64,000 nucleotides of DNA from Haloarcula sp. DT43 (GTDB lineage Archaea > Halobacteriota > Halobacteria > Halobacteriales > Haloarculaceae). Shown here one piece after another: positions 7,436-17,548 of the stretch. Below the pieces are notes generated by a model. It was not told where the DNA came from and did not search any database. It saw only the letters and a list, made by a program, of their open reading frames with translations. Every line of letters starts with the position of its first letter. Within the stretch, counting starts at the first letter, position 1. Where the stretch lies: NCBI RefSeq assembly GCF_037078405.1, contig NZ_JAYMGZ010000004.1:124001-188000 (forward strand), given 5' to 3'. Made by a program: the position numbers and the translations under genes.

Positions 7436-8707
7436 TCACTCGCCCAGGCGGCGGACCGCCTCGCCCACGACGCCGACGCCGATGGCCAGCGAGTCCTCGT
7501 CGACGTCGAACGTCGGCGTGTGGTGGCCGCCGGGGTGGTCGGTGCCGATACCGACGAACGTCGCCGTCCCGCCGTGGGCCTGGACGCGGTCCATCAGGTA
7601 GGTCGCGTCCTCGCTCCCGCCGAGGTCGTCGGTCCGGAGCCGGCTGGTGATGCCGGTGACCGCCCCCGCCGCGTCGTAGACCACGTCCGCGAGCGCCTCG
7701 TCGCTGACCGCGCTCGGGGCTTCCGCTGTCGTCTCGACGGCGACCTCGCAGTCGTGCATCTCGGCGGCCGACGCCATGACGGTGTCCGCGCGCTCGCTCA
7801 TGTACTCCTTGAGCGCGGTCGTCTCGCCGCGGACCTCCCCTTGCAGCGTCGCCGCCTCGGGAACGATGTTGGTCGCCGTCCCACCCTCGACGACCCCGGC
7901 GTTGACCCGCGTCGCGCCGTCGCCGTGCCGACGAATCGCGTGGAGGTTCTGGACCGCGGTGGCGAGCGCTTGGACGGCGTCCCGTCCCTGTGCGGGATGG
8001 CCGCCGGCGTGGGCCGACTCGCCGGTGAACGTCGCCTCGAACTGCCGCACGGCGAGGAAACCCCCGACGCCGGCGACGATTTCGCCGGTCGGGTGGTCGA
8101 GGCCGATGTGGATAGCCAGCAGGTGGTCCACGTCGTCGAGGTGACCGCTCTCGGCGACGGCCTTCCCGCCGCCGATGACCTCCTCGGCGGGCTGGACGAC
8201 GAGTTTGAACGTCCCCCGGAAGTCGCTGGCTTTCACCGCCTCCAGCACGCCGAGGCCGATTGTCGCGTGAGCGTCGTGCCCGCAGGCGTGCATGTACCCC
8301 TCGTTGCCCGAGCGGAACCCCGCCGCTGCCGGGGCGTGTGCGGCGCTGTCGGCCTCGTGTATCGGGAGCGCGTCGATGTCGACCCGGAGCGCGACGGTCG
8401 GTCCCTCGCCCCGTTCGACGACGGCCAGCGCACCGGTGAATCCACCGTCTGCGGCCTCCAGCACGTCCTCGCGGGCATCGGCGTCGCGGGCCTTCGCCCG
8501 CCAGGCGTCGAGTTCCTCGTCGTCGGGGACCGCCATCCGCGCGTCGGCCTCGACGACCTCCTGACCGATATGCAACCGGTCGACGCCGATGCGTTCCAGT
8601 TCGTCGACGATGCGACTGGTGGTGTAGAACTCCCGCCACGCGGGTTCGGGATAGCTGTGTAGGTCGCGTCGGAAGGACCGGAGCCGCTCCTGCTGGGACT
8701 CGTTCAT
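7436..8707 (-). CDS. M20-family amidohydrolase / peptidase (AbgA-like)
   Basis: Predicted 423-residue metal-dependent hydrolase of N-acyl amino acids or small amides. M20D signatures are visible: HACGHDAHATIGLG with metal-ligand Cys and His, QPAEEVIGGG with the catalytic Glu pair, and a C-terminal GGHHTP. A dimerisation domain is expected between them (GESAHAGGHPAQGRDAV). Spacing resembles aminobenzoyl-glutamate hydrolases, but the natural substrate is unclear. I chose ATG 8707 (MNESQQERLRSF); an ATG six codons upstream is possible. It is convergent with the pilin gene. Confidence 0.85.
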   Translation of the reverse strand: MNESQQERLRSFRRDLHSYPEPAWREFYTTSRIVDELERIGVDRLHIGQEVVEADARMAVPDDEELDAWRAKARDADAREDVLEAADGGFTGALAVVERGEGPTVALRVDIDALPIHEADSAAHAPAAAGFRSGNEGYMHACGHDAHATIGLGVLEAVKASDFRGTFKLVVQPAEEVIGGGKAVAESGHLDDVDHLLAIHIGLDHPTGEIVAGVGGFLAVRQFEATFTGESAHAGGHPAQGRDAVQALATAVQNLHAIRRHGDGATRVNAGVVEGGTATNIVPEAATLQGEVRGETTALKEYMSERADTVMASAAEMHDCEVAVETTAEAPSAVSDEALADVVYDAAGAVTGITSRLRTDDLGGSEDATYLMDRVQAHGGTATFVGIGTDHPGGHHTPTFDVDEDSLAIGVGVVGEAVRRLGE

Positions 8708-8762
8708 GCCGACGAAACGGGGCACAATTACTTATAACACTCTCCGGACGCGGGCGACGGCC

Positions 8763-9095
8763 CTACGACCCGCTGCCGACCTGCGTCCGCTGTTCGACGC
8801 CGGCCTCGACGTGGATGGCGTCCGGGAACGTCCGCTGGGTGACGGTCCGAGCGAACTCCTCGTAGCCGACTATCTCTATCGTCCGGGTGTAGACGGTGTG
8901 GGTCCAGGACTCGAATCGGCCGCCGCCCGGCCCCAGCGACTTCGACTGCGGGATGCGTAGCTCCTGTGGCTGTTTCGGATGCGGGCCTTTCAGTTCGACC
9001 CCCTTCTGCTCGGCGTTCGCCTTGATTTCCGTGACGACGTCGTCGAGGCGATGTCGGTCCCCGCTGGTGAACGTAAGCGTCGTGACAAAGGGCAT
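8763..9095 (-). CDS. uS10-like protein (ribosomal protein S10 fold)
   Basis: Predicted 110 residues from ATG 9095 (MPFVTTLTFTSGD); the upstream in-frame start adds nine residues. The pattern of a beta strand, helix (RLDDVVTEIKANAEQKG), a GPHPKQPQ loop, FESWTHTVYTRTIEIVG and a final helix-strand is the ferredoxin-like uS10/mL48 arrangement. It stands alone, not in a ribosomal or EF-1A operon, so it is a paralogue of unknown role rather than the ribosomal S10. Confidence 0.75.
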   Translation of the reverse strand: MPFVTTLTFTSGDRHRLDDVVTEIKANAEQKGVELKGPHPKQPQELRIPQSKSLGPGGGRFESWTHTVYTRTIEIVGYEEFARTVTQRTFPDAIHVEAGVEQRTQVGSGS

Positions 9096-9186
9096 GGACG
9101 GACACTCTGCCGCGAGTGACAAAAGGTCATCTGTTTCCGTTGCGTCTCCGATATTCTCTTAAGTAGCGGTGTCATAAAATCGGGTA

Positions 9187-9618
9187 ATGATAGAGGCCAC
9201 GAGCGCGGGAGCCATCCTCTTTCGCGATACGCGTGGCCGGCGGGAGTACCTCCTGCTCAAGAGCCGACCCGGCGATTGGGAGTTCCCCAAGGGCGGCGTC
9301 GAGGGCGAGGAAGAACTCCAGCAGACCGCCATACGCGAAGTGAAAGAGGAGGCCGGAATCGGCGATTTCCGGCTTTTAGACGGGTTCCGCGAAGACTACG
9401 ACTACGTGTTCGAGGCGAACGGCAACACCATCCACAAGACGGTCCACCTGTTCGTCGCGAAGTCGTTCGAAGCGTCAGCCGAACTGTCCACAGAACACCG
9501 CGACCTGCAGTGGCGCGACTACGAACAGGCCATCAACACCGTCACGCAGGACGGCCCCCGCGAGATACTCGAGCAGGCACACGAGTTCCTGGACGAGCGC
9601 GAGGACGAGGAAGAGTAA
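9187..9618 (+). CDS. NUDIX hydrolase (Ap4A-hydrolase-like)
   Basis: Predicted 143 residues. A complete Nudix box spans residues 36-58, with the REVKEEAGI core that binds the divalent metal and catalyses cleavage of nucleoside diphosphate-X bonds. The opening ATSAGAILFR and the WEFPKGG preceding the box match diadenosine-tetraphosphate hydrolases. The acidic tail is typical of haloarchaea. An AT-rich segment at 9150-9180 supplies the promoter, and the leader is very short. Confidence 0.9.
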   Translation: MIEATSAGAILFRDTRGRREYLLLKSRPGDWEFPKGGVEGEEELQQTAIREVKEEAGIGDFRLLDGFREDYDYVFEANGNTIHKTVHLFVAKSFEASAELSTEHRDLQWRDYEQAINTVTQDGPREILEQAHEFLDEREDEEE

Positions 9619-9630
9619 CCGGTCCGGTCC

Positions 9631-9999
9631 TCAGACCGCGACGCCGGCCAGCAGCGCCGCTGCCGTCGCGTTACCCATGCCGATTACGAAGCTCCCGACG
9701 ACGGCAGCGAAGAGGAGGAGGAGAATCGGAATCCCTATGAGTGCCAGCGCGATGGCGATTTTCGCGCCCGTTTCCCCGGCGAGTTCGACCGCGATGATGC
9801 CGAGGATACCAACGAGGATGACCGCCCACGCCTCCCAGGCCCCCTGCTCTCGGGCGGTGCCGTTGGATGTCTTGATGTAGAAGTAGGCCGGCACGGCGAT
9901 TCCGATGGGGAACGTCAACAGCGCGACGACGACCGCCGCAATCCACTGTATCGTCGTGTACTGGTCGAAAATCCCGTCGCTCCGGGCGGCGGCGCTCAT
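9631..9999 (-). CDS. small multi-spanning membrane protein
   Basis: Predicted 122 residues from ATG 9999 (MSAAARSDGIFDQY); the frame is open further upstream but becomes Arg-rich. Three hydrophobic segments are visible: IQWIAAVVVALLTFPIGIAV, AWAVILVGILGIIAVEL and a long C-terminal stretch rich in Ile, Leu and Ala. There is no recognised family and no catalytic motif. It is convergent with the NUDIX gene and divergent from the DUF5787 gene. Function unknown. Confidence 0.65.
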   Translation of the reverse strand: MSAAARSDGIFDQYTTIQWIAAVVVALLTFPIGIAVPAYFYIKTSNGTAREQGAWEAWAVILVGILGIIAVELAGETGAKIAIALALIGIPILLLLFAAVVGSFVIGMGNATAAALLAGVAV

Positions 10000-10247
10000 A
10001 CCGGCCCTCCGCCGAGGGCGCTGAACGCGGCGTCGCCTGTCGGCTGGGACGCTGTGTCGAGGGCAATCGCGGCTGGACTGTCTCCGGGCTGTAGCCGTGT
10101 CATTCGTAACCGACGATTTATTTCTGAAGCTATCACATAAATAATCGGGTTGTGTCACCGAACGAAACGATTGCCCGGACCGCCGGCCCGGACGGGGCTG
10201 TGGCGTCGGAAGGAAGGGTTTTGGTCCGAAGCCGACAACGACTGCCT

Positions 10248-11276
10248 GTGGCCCCCGACTCAGAGTTCGCCTTCGAACTGTCCGTCTGCCAGTGGGCCGA
10301 GCGAGCGTGGTCGCCGCCCGACGACGCGGCGGTGCTCGTCGCCAGGCAGTTCGGGACGAAACACCGCCGCTGGGACACCATCGTCTTGGAGTGTGACCCC
10401 GACGGGCTCCGCCAGCGAGCGGCCTTCGGTGCGGACGCGTTCGACTCGGACCTCCTGCACGTCCTCCGGCACGCGCCGGCCGACTGGACCTACTACCGCG
10501 ACGCGCTGCCGGACCCGGGGTATCCGTGGCGGTACGTCCGGGAGTCTATTCACGAAGCGGCCGACCGGGGAGCCGTCGAGACGCGCAAGCGGGGCAACCG
10601 CATCCAGATTCGTCGGGTTCGCCCCTATCCGGACTGGCTTCGCCGCGTCGTCGCCATCGAGAACAAGCCCGACCTGACGGCCAGCGCGGCCAGGAACCTC
10701 GTCCCGCAACTGGAGCGGGACATCGCCCTGTCGCTGGCCGACGAGGTGTGGGTGGCGACGGCGGCGACCGACGAGCGCGTGGAGCCGATTCTGCTGGCGG
10801 ACCTGCCCGCGGCCGCCGGCGTGTTGACCGTCGACCCCGAGTCCGGGACGGCCGAGGCGGTCTGGCAACCGCGGTCGCTGTCGGTCGAGGACCCCGGGAC
10901 GCGCATCCTCGACCGACCGGCCGACGACACCAGCGCGGCGCGGTTCGAGTACGCGGACCCCGACTGGAAGCGCGAGCGGCGGCTCGCCATCGCTGAGCGG
11001 GCCTACGCCGACGGCTGGCGCGCGTACGCGGACACGATGCGCCCGGACTGCCGACACTTCCAGCTCAGGGCCGACGAAACCGGTGTTTACCCCTACTGTG
11101 CGGCGAAAGAGCGTCTGCCCACGGCGGCGGAGTGTCGGGGCCAGTGCCCGTCCTTCGAGCCGGAGCCGCCGGCGTGGCGGTCGGGGGGCTGGCCGCTCGA
11201 CGGCGGGCCGGGGCAGGCGATACGACGGTTGCTGGCGCGGCGGCGACGCCGCCGGCGGCCGGGGCTGTCAGAGTAG
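10248..11276 (+). CDS. DUF5787 protein, possible PD-(D/E)XK nuclease with four-Cys cluster
   Basis: Predicted 342 residues from GTG 10248 (VAPDSEFAFELSVCQWAE), a start that fits the family's usual EFAFEL opening; another GTG at 10152 would add 32 residues. Residues 135-157 (VAIENKPDLTASAARNLVPQ) have the look of a PD-(D/E)XK core: a strand with Glu138-x-Lys140, then a helix. Near the C-terminus Cys268, Cys284, Cys296 and Cys300 form a likely Fe-S or zinc site, and the protein ends in an Arg-rich tail. Cas4 and AddB-type nucleases combine the same two features. Nuclease activity is inference only. Confidence 0.7.
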   Translation: MAPDSEFAFELSVCQWAERAWSPPDDAAVLVARQFGTKHRRWDTIVLECDPDGLRQRAAFGADAFDSDLLHVLRHAPADWTYYRDALPDPGYPWRYVRESIHEAADRGAVETRKRGNRIQIRRVRPYPDWLRRVVAIENKPDLTASAARNLVPQLERDIALSLADEVWVATAATDERVEPILLADLPAAAGVLTVDPESGTAEAVWQPRSLSVEDPGTRILDRPADDTSAARFEYADPDWKRERRLAIAERAYADGWRAYADTMRPDCRHFQLRADETGVYPYCAAKERLPTAAECRGQCPSFEPEPPAWRSGGWPLDGGPGQAIRRLLARRRRRRRPGLSE

Positions 11277-11290
11277 CGACGCAGCCGCCC

Positions 11291-11770
11291 TCACTCCTCG
11301 GACAGTTCGATGTCCAGTTCGTCGCGCGGGACGGCCAGCCTGAACGTCGGCACGGTCTTCTCGACCGTCTCGACGATGCCCTTGTCGGCGAGGCTGCGGA
11401 GCGCGGACCGGACCTCGTCGGTATCGCGGTCCTCACCGACCTCGCGCAGCGCGTGCAACACCGACACGACGCTCTGGCTCTCCTCGTCTGGGCCGGCGAT
11501 GACGTCGACGATAGCCTGCTGGAGCAGGGTGACCGTCACCGTCTGAATCCGCTCGGAGTCCTCCCCGTCGATGAGCGTCGTCGCCTCCGGCGTCGCACAG
11601 ATGAGACTGTTGTCGTTGCGGTAGTAGTACTCCTTGAGTTCGGCTTCGAGGTACTGGTGGACTTCGCTCCCGCTGTCCATGTCCCAGCGCTCCTGTAACT
11701 CGCCGTTTTTCGTCGGCTGGAGTTCGACGATGTCGGCGAGCCGTTCGCGGGCCTCATCCGAGAGAGTCAT
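11291..11770 (-). CDS. DUF5797 family protein, winged-helix-like
   Basis: Predicted 159 residues from ATG 11770 (MTLSDEARERLADIV). The N-terminal helices and QPTKNGELQERWDMDSGSEV suggest a small DNA-binding-like module. The middle (LICATPEATTLI) and C-terminal parts (ALRSLADKGIVETVEKTVPT) resemble winged-helix segments. I recognise the sequence as a family found across haloarchaea, from memory. It is convergent with the DUF5787 gene, 14 bp apart. A regulatory role is plausible but unproven. Confidence 0.7.
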   Translation of the reverse strand: MTLSDEARERLADIVELQPTKNGELQERWDMDSGSEVHQYLEAELKEYYYRNDNSLICATPEATTLIDGEDSERIQTVTVTLLQQAIVDVIAGPDEESQSVVSVLHALREVGEDRDTDEVRSALRSLADKGIVETVEKTVPTFRLAVPRDELDIELSEE

Positions 11771-11816
11771 CGGACGGCGGTACGGCGACCACGTATTTCG
11801 GTGTTCTGAATCCGGC

Positions 11817-13051
11817 TCACTCGTGCCTGAGCGCGTCGATGGGGTCGACCCGCGCCGCCCGCCACGCCGGGTAGAGGCCGGCGACGACGCCGACGAGGAC
11901 GCCGACGCCGACTGCAAGTGCCATCCACAGCGGCGCGAGCGAGAACGTCACCTCGGCGTACCGGGTCGCGCCGTAGCCGACGACCAGTCCCAGTGGGACG
12001 CCGAGCAGCGACCCGACCGCGCCGAGCAGGGCGGCCTCGACGAGGAACACTTGCATCACGTCGCGGTTGCGCGCGCCGACGGCTTTCATGATGCCGATTT
12101 CGCGGGTCCGTTCGGTGACGCTGACGAGCATCACGTTGGCGATGCCGATAGCGCCCACGACCAGCGCGATGACGGCGATGCCGGTGACGAAGCGCGTGAT
12201 GCGCTCGATGACGTCGCTTATCTCCTCGACGAAGTCGTTGCCCGAACGAGCGACCAGTTCCGTGTCGTCGGCCGACAGCGACCGCGCGTCGGACTCGCCG
12301 GAGAGATACGTCTGAATCGCCGACTGCGTCTCCGGAATCGCTCGCGGGTCGACGACGAGCGTCACCTGCGGGTACGCGCGCTGCCGCACGCCCGCCGACG
12401 GGCTCTCGACGACCGAGTCGTAGAACGGGTCGATGGGGACGTACACCCGCGGCTGGCGGGCGAAGTCGCTGACCGGCACCTCGCCGCGGGTGCCGTTGAC
12501 GACGCCGACGACGGTGACGTTCCGGGCACTGCCGTCGGGCAGCGTCATCGTGAGCCGCTCGCCGGCCGTGAGGTTCTCGGCGAACGACCCGGCCATGCGC
12601 TCGTTGACGACGACCGCCGACTCGTCGGCCTCGAAGGAGCGGCCCTCGACGAGGACGCCGTCGTCGATGCTGGCCGGTCGCACCGCCGTGACCTGCTGTC
12701 TGGCCAGCGTTCGGTTCCCGTGTCGTATCGACTGGGTCCGGACGATGCCACGCGGGAGCACTGCCTGGACTCCCGCAATCCCCGCTAACTGCTGAATATC
12801 GTGCTCGGTAAACACCGGCTGGAGCGTCCGGTCGAAGTCGTCGTCGCCGGCGGGCGTCCCGAACACGTAGATGTTGCCCGCGTTCGAGGTCTCGATGTCG
12901 CCGACGATTTCGGCCTCGACGCTGGCCCCGAACGTGGCGAAGGTGATGACCGACGCGATGCCGATGACGACGCCGACGACCGTCAGCGCCGCCCGGAGCT
13001 TGTGGGCACTGATAGACCGGAGCGTGATGCGCACGCTCTCGCCGGCGTCCA

Positions 13052-13052
<1 letters not shown>
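11817..13052 (-). CDS. MacB-type ABC transporter permease
   Basis: Predicted 411 residues. One N-terminal membrane helix (LTVVGVVIGIASVITFATFG) is followed by a large external domain at about residues 50-275 and three C-terminal helices in the FtsX-like arrangement (FVTGIAVIALVVGAIGIANV, MLVSVTERTREIG, VGVLVGVVAGLYPAWRAA). This is the MacB/LolCDE-type permease plan, which couples ATP hydrolysis to mechanical movement of substrates outside the membrane. The ATG overlaps the stop of the ATPase gene (ATGA), so the two are co-translated. A LolA-like protein is encoded divergently next door. Confidence 0.88.
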
Positions 13053-13759
<707 letters not shown>

Positions 13760-13874
13760 GGCCCCGTGTATGGACTGGACGGCAATGAGGGGTTCGCCCG
13801 CCCCCCTGTCGCCGGGAGTGGTCCGAGCGCTGACAGGAGGAACCCACTTACCACTCCAGTCCTAAGGCCGGACA

Positions 13875-14891
13875 ATGACAGCCGATACCGGTCGGAGACT
13901 GGCTATCGCCGCGGCGTTTGTCACCATCGGGCTGCTCGCGGCTGGGGCGGTCGCCGGCGTGTCCGGCCTCGACCAGGTGGGGCAACCGTCCGGCGACGAA
14001 GTGCTCGACAGAACGGCGCAGCGCTACGACGCGGCCGAGACGGTGACGGGGACGGCGACGGTGACCGTCGAGAACGACTCGGCCTCGAAGACCGCCACGG
14101 TGGAGTACGCCGCCGCCGAACCGGACAAGGCGTGGGCCGCCGTCACGACGCCGAACCGGTCCTACGAGGTGGGGACGAACGGAACCGTCGTCTGGGCGGT
14201 CGGGGAAAACGAGTCCTACGGCCGCGAACTGCCCGAGATGACGGCGGTGAACGACACCACGGACCCAGTTCCCGAGGGGAACGTCACCGCGACGCTCCAG
14301 GGGATTTCTGAGGTCGACGGCGAGTCGGCGTACGTCCTCGACCTCGAACCGACGAACGAGAGCGTCGATGCGCCGAACACGACGCTGTGGGTCGACACCG
14401 AGGACTACCGCGTCCACAAACTGACCACCGACGACGGGACGAACCGGACGACGGTCGTCGTCGCGGAAACGAACTTCAACGTCAGCATCGACGACAGCCA
14501 GTTCGCGCCGCCGGCCGACCGGGTCGCCGTCACGACCACAGAGACCTACGACTCCTTCGACGCAGCCCAGTCCGGGACGGACCTGGACCTGCCGGCCTAC
14601 GAGAACGGGACCTTCGAGGAAGCCCGGTACATCAGCCGGCCGGAGAGTACGGCCGTCGTTCAGCGGTACGACGCTGACGGCGAGAACGTGACGGTCCTGA
14701 CCGCGACCGGCGCGTCGAGCTATCTGGAGGGTGTCGAGAACGGGACGGCGGTGCAGGTCGACGGGCGCGACGCCACCGCAATCGCGCGCGACGACAGGAC
14801 GGTCGTCTACTGGACCGACGGCGAGGTCACGACCGGTGTGGTCGTCGAGGGGACGACCGACGAGGCCGTCGCCGTAGCCGAGGAACTGTAG
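13875..14891 (+). CDS. LolA-like (outer-membrane lipoprotein-sorting-like) exported protein
   Basis: Predicted 338 residues. An N-terminal hydrophobic segment (LAIAAAFVTIGLLAAGAVAG, residues 9-28) is a signal or anchor without a lipobox. The first part (EVLDRTAQRYDAAETVTGTA, later LWVDTEDYRVHKL) follows the LolA/LolB half-barrel pattern known from bacterial lipoprotein carriers. The C-terminal ~100 residues look like a DUF4367-type addition (RYISRPESTAVVQRY). Archaea have no outer membrane, so the role must differ. It diverges from a MacB-type ABC operon, which suggests a functional link across the cell surface. Confidence 0.78.
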   Translation: MTADTGRRLAIAAAFVTIGLLAAGAVAGVSGLDQVGQPSGDEVLDRTAQRYDAAETVTGTATVTVENDSASKTATVEYAAAEPDKAWAAVTTPNRSYEVGTNGTVVWAVGENESYGRELPEMTAVNDTTDPVPEGNVTATLQGISEVDGESAYVLDLEPTNESVDAPNTTLWVDTEDYRVHKLTTDDGTNRTTVVVAETNFNVSIDDSQFAPPADRVAVTTTETYDSFDAAQSGTDLDLPAYENGTFEEARYISRPESTAVVQRYDADGENVTVLTATGASSYLEGVENGTAVQVDGRDATAIARDDRTVVYWTDGEVTTGVVVEGTTDEAVAVAEEL

Positions 14892-14900
14892 CGACCGAGG

Positions 14901-15365
14901 TTACAGGTCCGCGAGCGTCGCCCGGACCGACGCCCAGTGGCTCCCCTTCCAGAAGTGTTGTCCGCAGTCGGTGCAGCGCCAGACCGTCTCGTCGCCCGCA
15001 CTCGGCGCGTACTCCGGCGTCGGTTCCGCCGGCGCGACTTCTTCGACCGGCCCGTTGCAGACGCCACAGTGGTGCGGCTCGTCTGCGAGCGAGAGTTGGA
15101 CACCGGCATCGGCGAGTTCCCGCAACTGGCCCTGTATCTCCCGCTCGTGGACGAGCAGACTGTCGGGTGCGCGGGCGGCGAGGTCGCGGTCCCTGGTAAT
15201 CAGCAGCCGGTCCTCTCCGTCGGCCAGCGCGAGGAGGTCGTCGTCGGCCTCGGCGTCCCGGTCCAACGCGTAGGCCGTGTCGTAGCCACACATCCGCAGG
15301 TAGGTGGCGAGCTTGCCGAGCATCGCGTCGAGCGCGAGGTGGTTGCGCGGGGTCTCCTCAGACAT
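14901..15365 (-). CDS. Mut7-C RNase domain protein (PIN-like plus zinc ribbon)
   Basis: Predicted 154 residues. The N-terminal PIN-like domain has ALDAMLGKLATYLRMCGYDT with Asp13, then acidic residues 38-43 and LLITRDRDLAARA, which should form the metal-binding nuclease site. The C-terminal zinc ribbon uses Cys100, Cys103, Cys131 and Cys134. This matches Mut7-C proteins, predicted ribonucleases of archaea and bacteria. It overlaps the 3' end of the PolX gene by 8 bp and is probably translated with it. Confidence 0.88.
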   Translation of the reverse strand: MSEETPRNHLALDAMLGKLATYLRMCGYDTAYALDRDAEADDDLLALADGEDRLLITRDRDLAARAPDSLLVHEREIQGQLRELADAGVQLSLADEPHHCGVCNGPVEEVAPAEPTPEYAPSAGDETVWRCTDCGQHFWKGSHWASVRATLADL

Positions 15366-17094
15366 CGAGGAACTCGCGGACTCCCTCGGCGTCGCGGGTG
15401 TTCAGCACGTCCGCCGTCTCGGCCCACCCTCGCCGCGCCGTGTGGACGCCGTAGCGCAGGAGTTCGAGGTCGCCCGGGCTGTGTGCGTCCGTGTTGATGG
15501 CGATTGTCGCCCCGGCCTCGATAGCCTGCTTGACCGCGCCGCCGCCGAGGTCCAGCCGTGCCGGGTTGGCGTTGATTTCCAGCGCCGTGTCGTTGTCGGC
15601 GGCGACGGTCGCGAGGCGCTCGACGTCGACGTCCAGCCCCTCCCGGCGGTTGAGATAGCGCCCCGTCGGGTGGCCGATGACGTTCACGTCGGGGTGCCGT
15701 GCGGCCGCGACGAGGCGGTCCGTGCCGTCGCCGTCGAGCGCGGCGTGTGGCGAGGCGACGACCACGTCGAGGTCGGCGAGCAGGTCGTCGGCGACGGAGA
15801 CGCTGCCGTCCGCGGCGATGTTGGCCTCGACGCCAGTGAACACGTCGACGTCGGCGTCTGCCGCGACCGATTCGACCTCGGCTATCTGCTCGCGGAGTTC
15901 CTCGTCGGAGACGCCGACGCCGCCGACCATCCCCGGTCCGGTCGCGTGGTCGGTGACGGCGAGGTAGTCGTGGCCGAACTCGGCCGCGCCGGCGACCATC
16001 TCCGCGACAGTGTTGCGGCCGTCCGACCAGTCCGTGTGCGTGTGGAGGTCACCCCGGACCTCGCCCTCTGCCAGCAGGTCCGGGAGCGACCCGTCGGCCG
16101 CGGCCGCCACCTCGCCGCGGTTCTCGCGGAGTTCCGGCGGGACCCAGTCCATGCCCAGGGCGGCGTACACCGCGTCCTCGGTTTCGCTGGCCACCAGTTC
16201 GCCGGCCCGCTGGTCGTCGTCCTCGACGCCCGCCACATCAAAAACCCCGTACTCGTTTACCTTCAGGTCCTGCTCGATAGCGCGGTTGCGGACCGCCACG
16301 TTGTGGTCCTTGCTCCCGGTGAAGTACTGCAGCGCCGCGCCGAACTCGACGGGGTCGACCACCCGCAGGTCGACCCGCACGTCGTCCGCGTAGGCGCTCG
16401 CCTTCGTCTCGCCGGACTCGATGACCCGGTCGAGCCCGTCCCAGTCGGCGAACCGCTCGACGACGGCGTCAGGGTCGGTGCTCCCGACGAGCACGTCCAC
16501 GTCGCCGATGGTCGGCCGCCAGCGCCGAATCGAGCCCCCGAGCGCGCACTCCTCGACGGCGTCACCGGCGGCCATGTACTCCCGAACCCGGTCGCCGTGT
16601 GGTCGGGCCTCGCCCAGCAGCGACCGCTCGTGGGCCTCGCGGGCGAAGTCGATGTTGTCGAGGATGTTCTGCTCCGTCTTCGCGCCGAAGCCCGAGACAT
16701 CTCGTATCTCGCCGGCCTCGGCCGCCGCCTCCAGTTCGTCGAGGGTGGTGATGCCCAGCGCCTCGTACAGCGAGCCGACGGACTTCGGTCCCACGCCCTC
16801 GACCGCGGTGAGCGCGTCCATCTCGACGGGCAACTCCTCGCGGAGTTCGGTCAGCTCCTCTATTTCGCCGGTCTCGAAGTACTCGACCACCTTCGCGGAG
16901 ATGGCGTCGCCGACGCCGTCTATCTCCCCGACGCTGTCCTTGCCCTCGGCGGCAAGCCCTTCGATGGCCCCGGGGTAGTCCCTGATGTTCTCGGCCGCCC
17001 GGCGGTAGGCCCGGGGCTTGTACTCCACGCCTTTCGCGTCCAGTAGGTCGGCGAACTCTTCGAGCAGCGCCGCGATGTCGTCGTTCCGGCTCAT
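15358..17094 (-). CDS. polX: family X DNA polymerase with PHP domain (PolX)
   Basis: Predicted 578 residues from ATG 17094 ([18 protein letters not shown]). Helix-hairpin-helix elements come first ([31 protein letters not shown]), followed by the nucleotidyltransferase domain with [19 protein letters not shown], whose Asp pair binds metal. The C-terminal PHP phosphoesterase has [27 protein letters not shown] and [10 protein letters not shown], the metal-ligand set of a 3'-5' exonuclease. Bacterial PolX of this layout works in base excision repair. It follows the DUF5788 gene with a 1-bp gap and overlaps the Mut7-C gene. Confidence 0.93.
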   Translation of the reverse strand: MSRNDDIAALLEEFADLLDAKGVEYKPRAYRRAAENIRDYPGAIEGLAAEGKDSVGEIDGVGDAISAKVVEYFETGEIEELTELREELPVEMDALTAVEGVGPKSVGSLYEALGITTLDELEAAAEAGEIRDVSGFGAKTEQNILDNIDFAREAHERSLLGEARPHGDRVREYMAAGDAVEECALGGSIRRWRPTIGDVDVLVGSTDPDAVVERFADWDGLDRVIESGETKASAYADDVRVDLRVVDPVEFGAALQYFTGSKDHNVAVRNRAIEQDLKVNEYGVFDVAGVEDDDQRAGELVASETEDAVYAALGMDWVPPELRENRGEVAAAADGSLPDLLAEGEVRGDLHTHTDWSDGRNTVAEMVAGAAEFGHDYLAVTDHATGPGMVGGVGVSDEELREQIAEVESVAADADVDVFTGVEANIAADGSVSVADDLLADLDVVVASPHAALDGDGTDRLVAAARHPDVNVIGHPTGRYLNRREGLDVDVERLATVAADNDTALEINANPARLDLGGGAVKQAIEAGATIAINTDAHSPGDLELLRYGVHTARRGWAETADVLNTRDAEGVREFLDV

Positions 17095-17095
17095 G

Positions 17096-17548
17096 TCAGT
17101 AGCTCCGCCCGGCACGACCGGTGCCGGAGTCAGCGTCCTCGTGGCCCAGTGCCTTCTGGAGGAACTTCATCCAGCGCTTCCTGTCGGCGGCCTCCTGTGC
17201 CTGGGCTTCCTGTTCGATGTTCGCCGCGCCGAGCTGTTCGAGGGCGTTGAGCGCCCGGTCGATGCCGATGATGGCCGTGGCGAGCTCCTCGCCGCGCTCG
17301 TAGCTCACCTCGTTGTCCTCGATGCGTTGCTTTCGCTGGAGGCGCTCGCGCCGCAGGTTCTTCTTGGCCTGCTCGACGCGCTCGCGCTCGCCCCGCGGAA
17401 CCGTCTCCCGACGCTTGATTTCGAAGACGAACGACCGGAGTTCTATCTCCTCGCCCTGGACGGTTATCCGGTCGGGGATGTCCGCGCCGACGGTCGCGCT
17501 GTCGCGTTCGATGCGCTCCAGCAACTGTTTGCGCTCGAACTCTTTCAC
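17096..17548 (-). CDS. DUF5788 family protein
   Basis: Predicted 150 residues starting at GTG 17548 (VKEFERKQLLERIERD). An upstream ATG gives an Arg/Ser-rich extension that is unlikely. After a short beta-rich part (DIPDRITVQGEEIELRSFVF) comes a long charged helical stretch (RRETVPRGERERVEQAKKNL) and a helical end (ATAIIGIDRALNALEQLG). The family is conserved in haloarchaea with no known function; the name is recalled from memory. It is the first gene of the DUF5788-polX-Mut7C unit, so a nucleic-acid role is suggested by context only. Confidence 0.72.
   Translation of the reverse strand: MKEFERKQLLERIERDSATVGADIPDRITVQGEEIELRSFVFEIKRRETVPRGERERVEQAKKNLRRERLQRKQRIEDNEVSYERGEELATAIIGIDRALNALEQLGAANIEQEAQAQEAADRKRWMKFLQKALGHEDADSGTGRAGRSY

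Noticed and set aside
10152-10247. Upstream GTG start of the DUF5787 gene
   Set aside because: The 32 extra residues have no relation to the family's usual EFAFEL start; kept only as an alternative.
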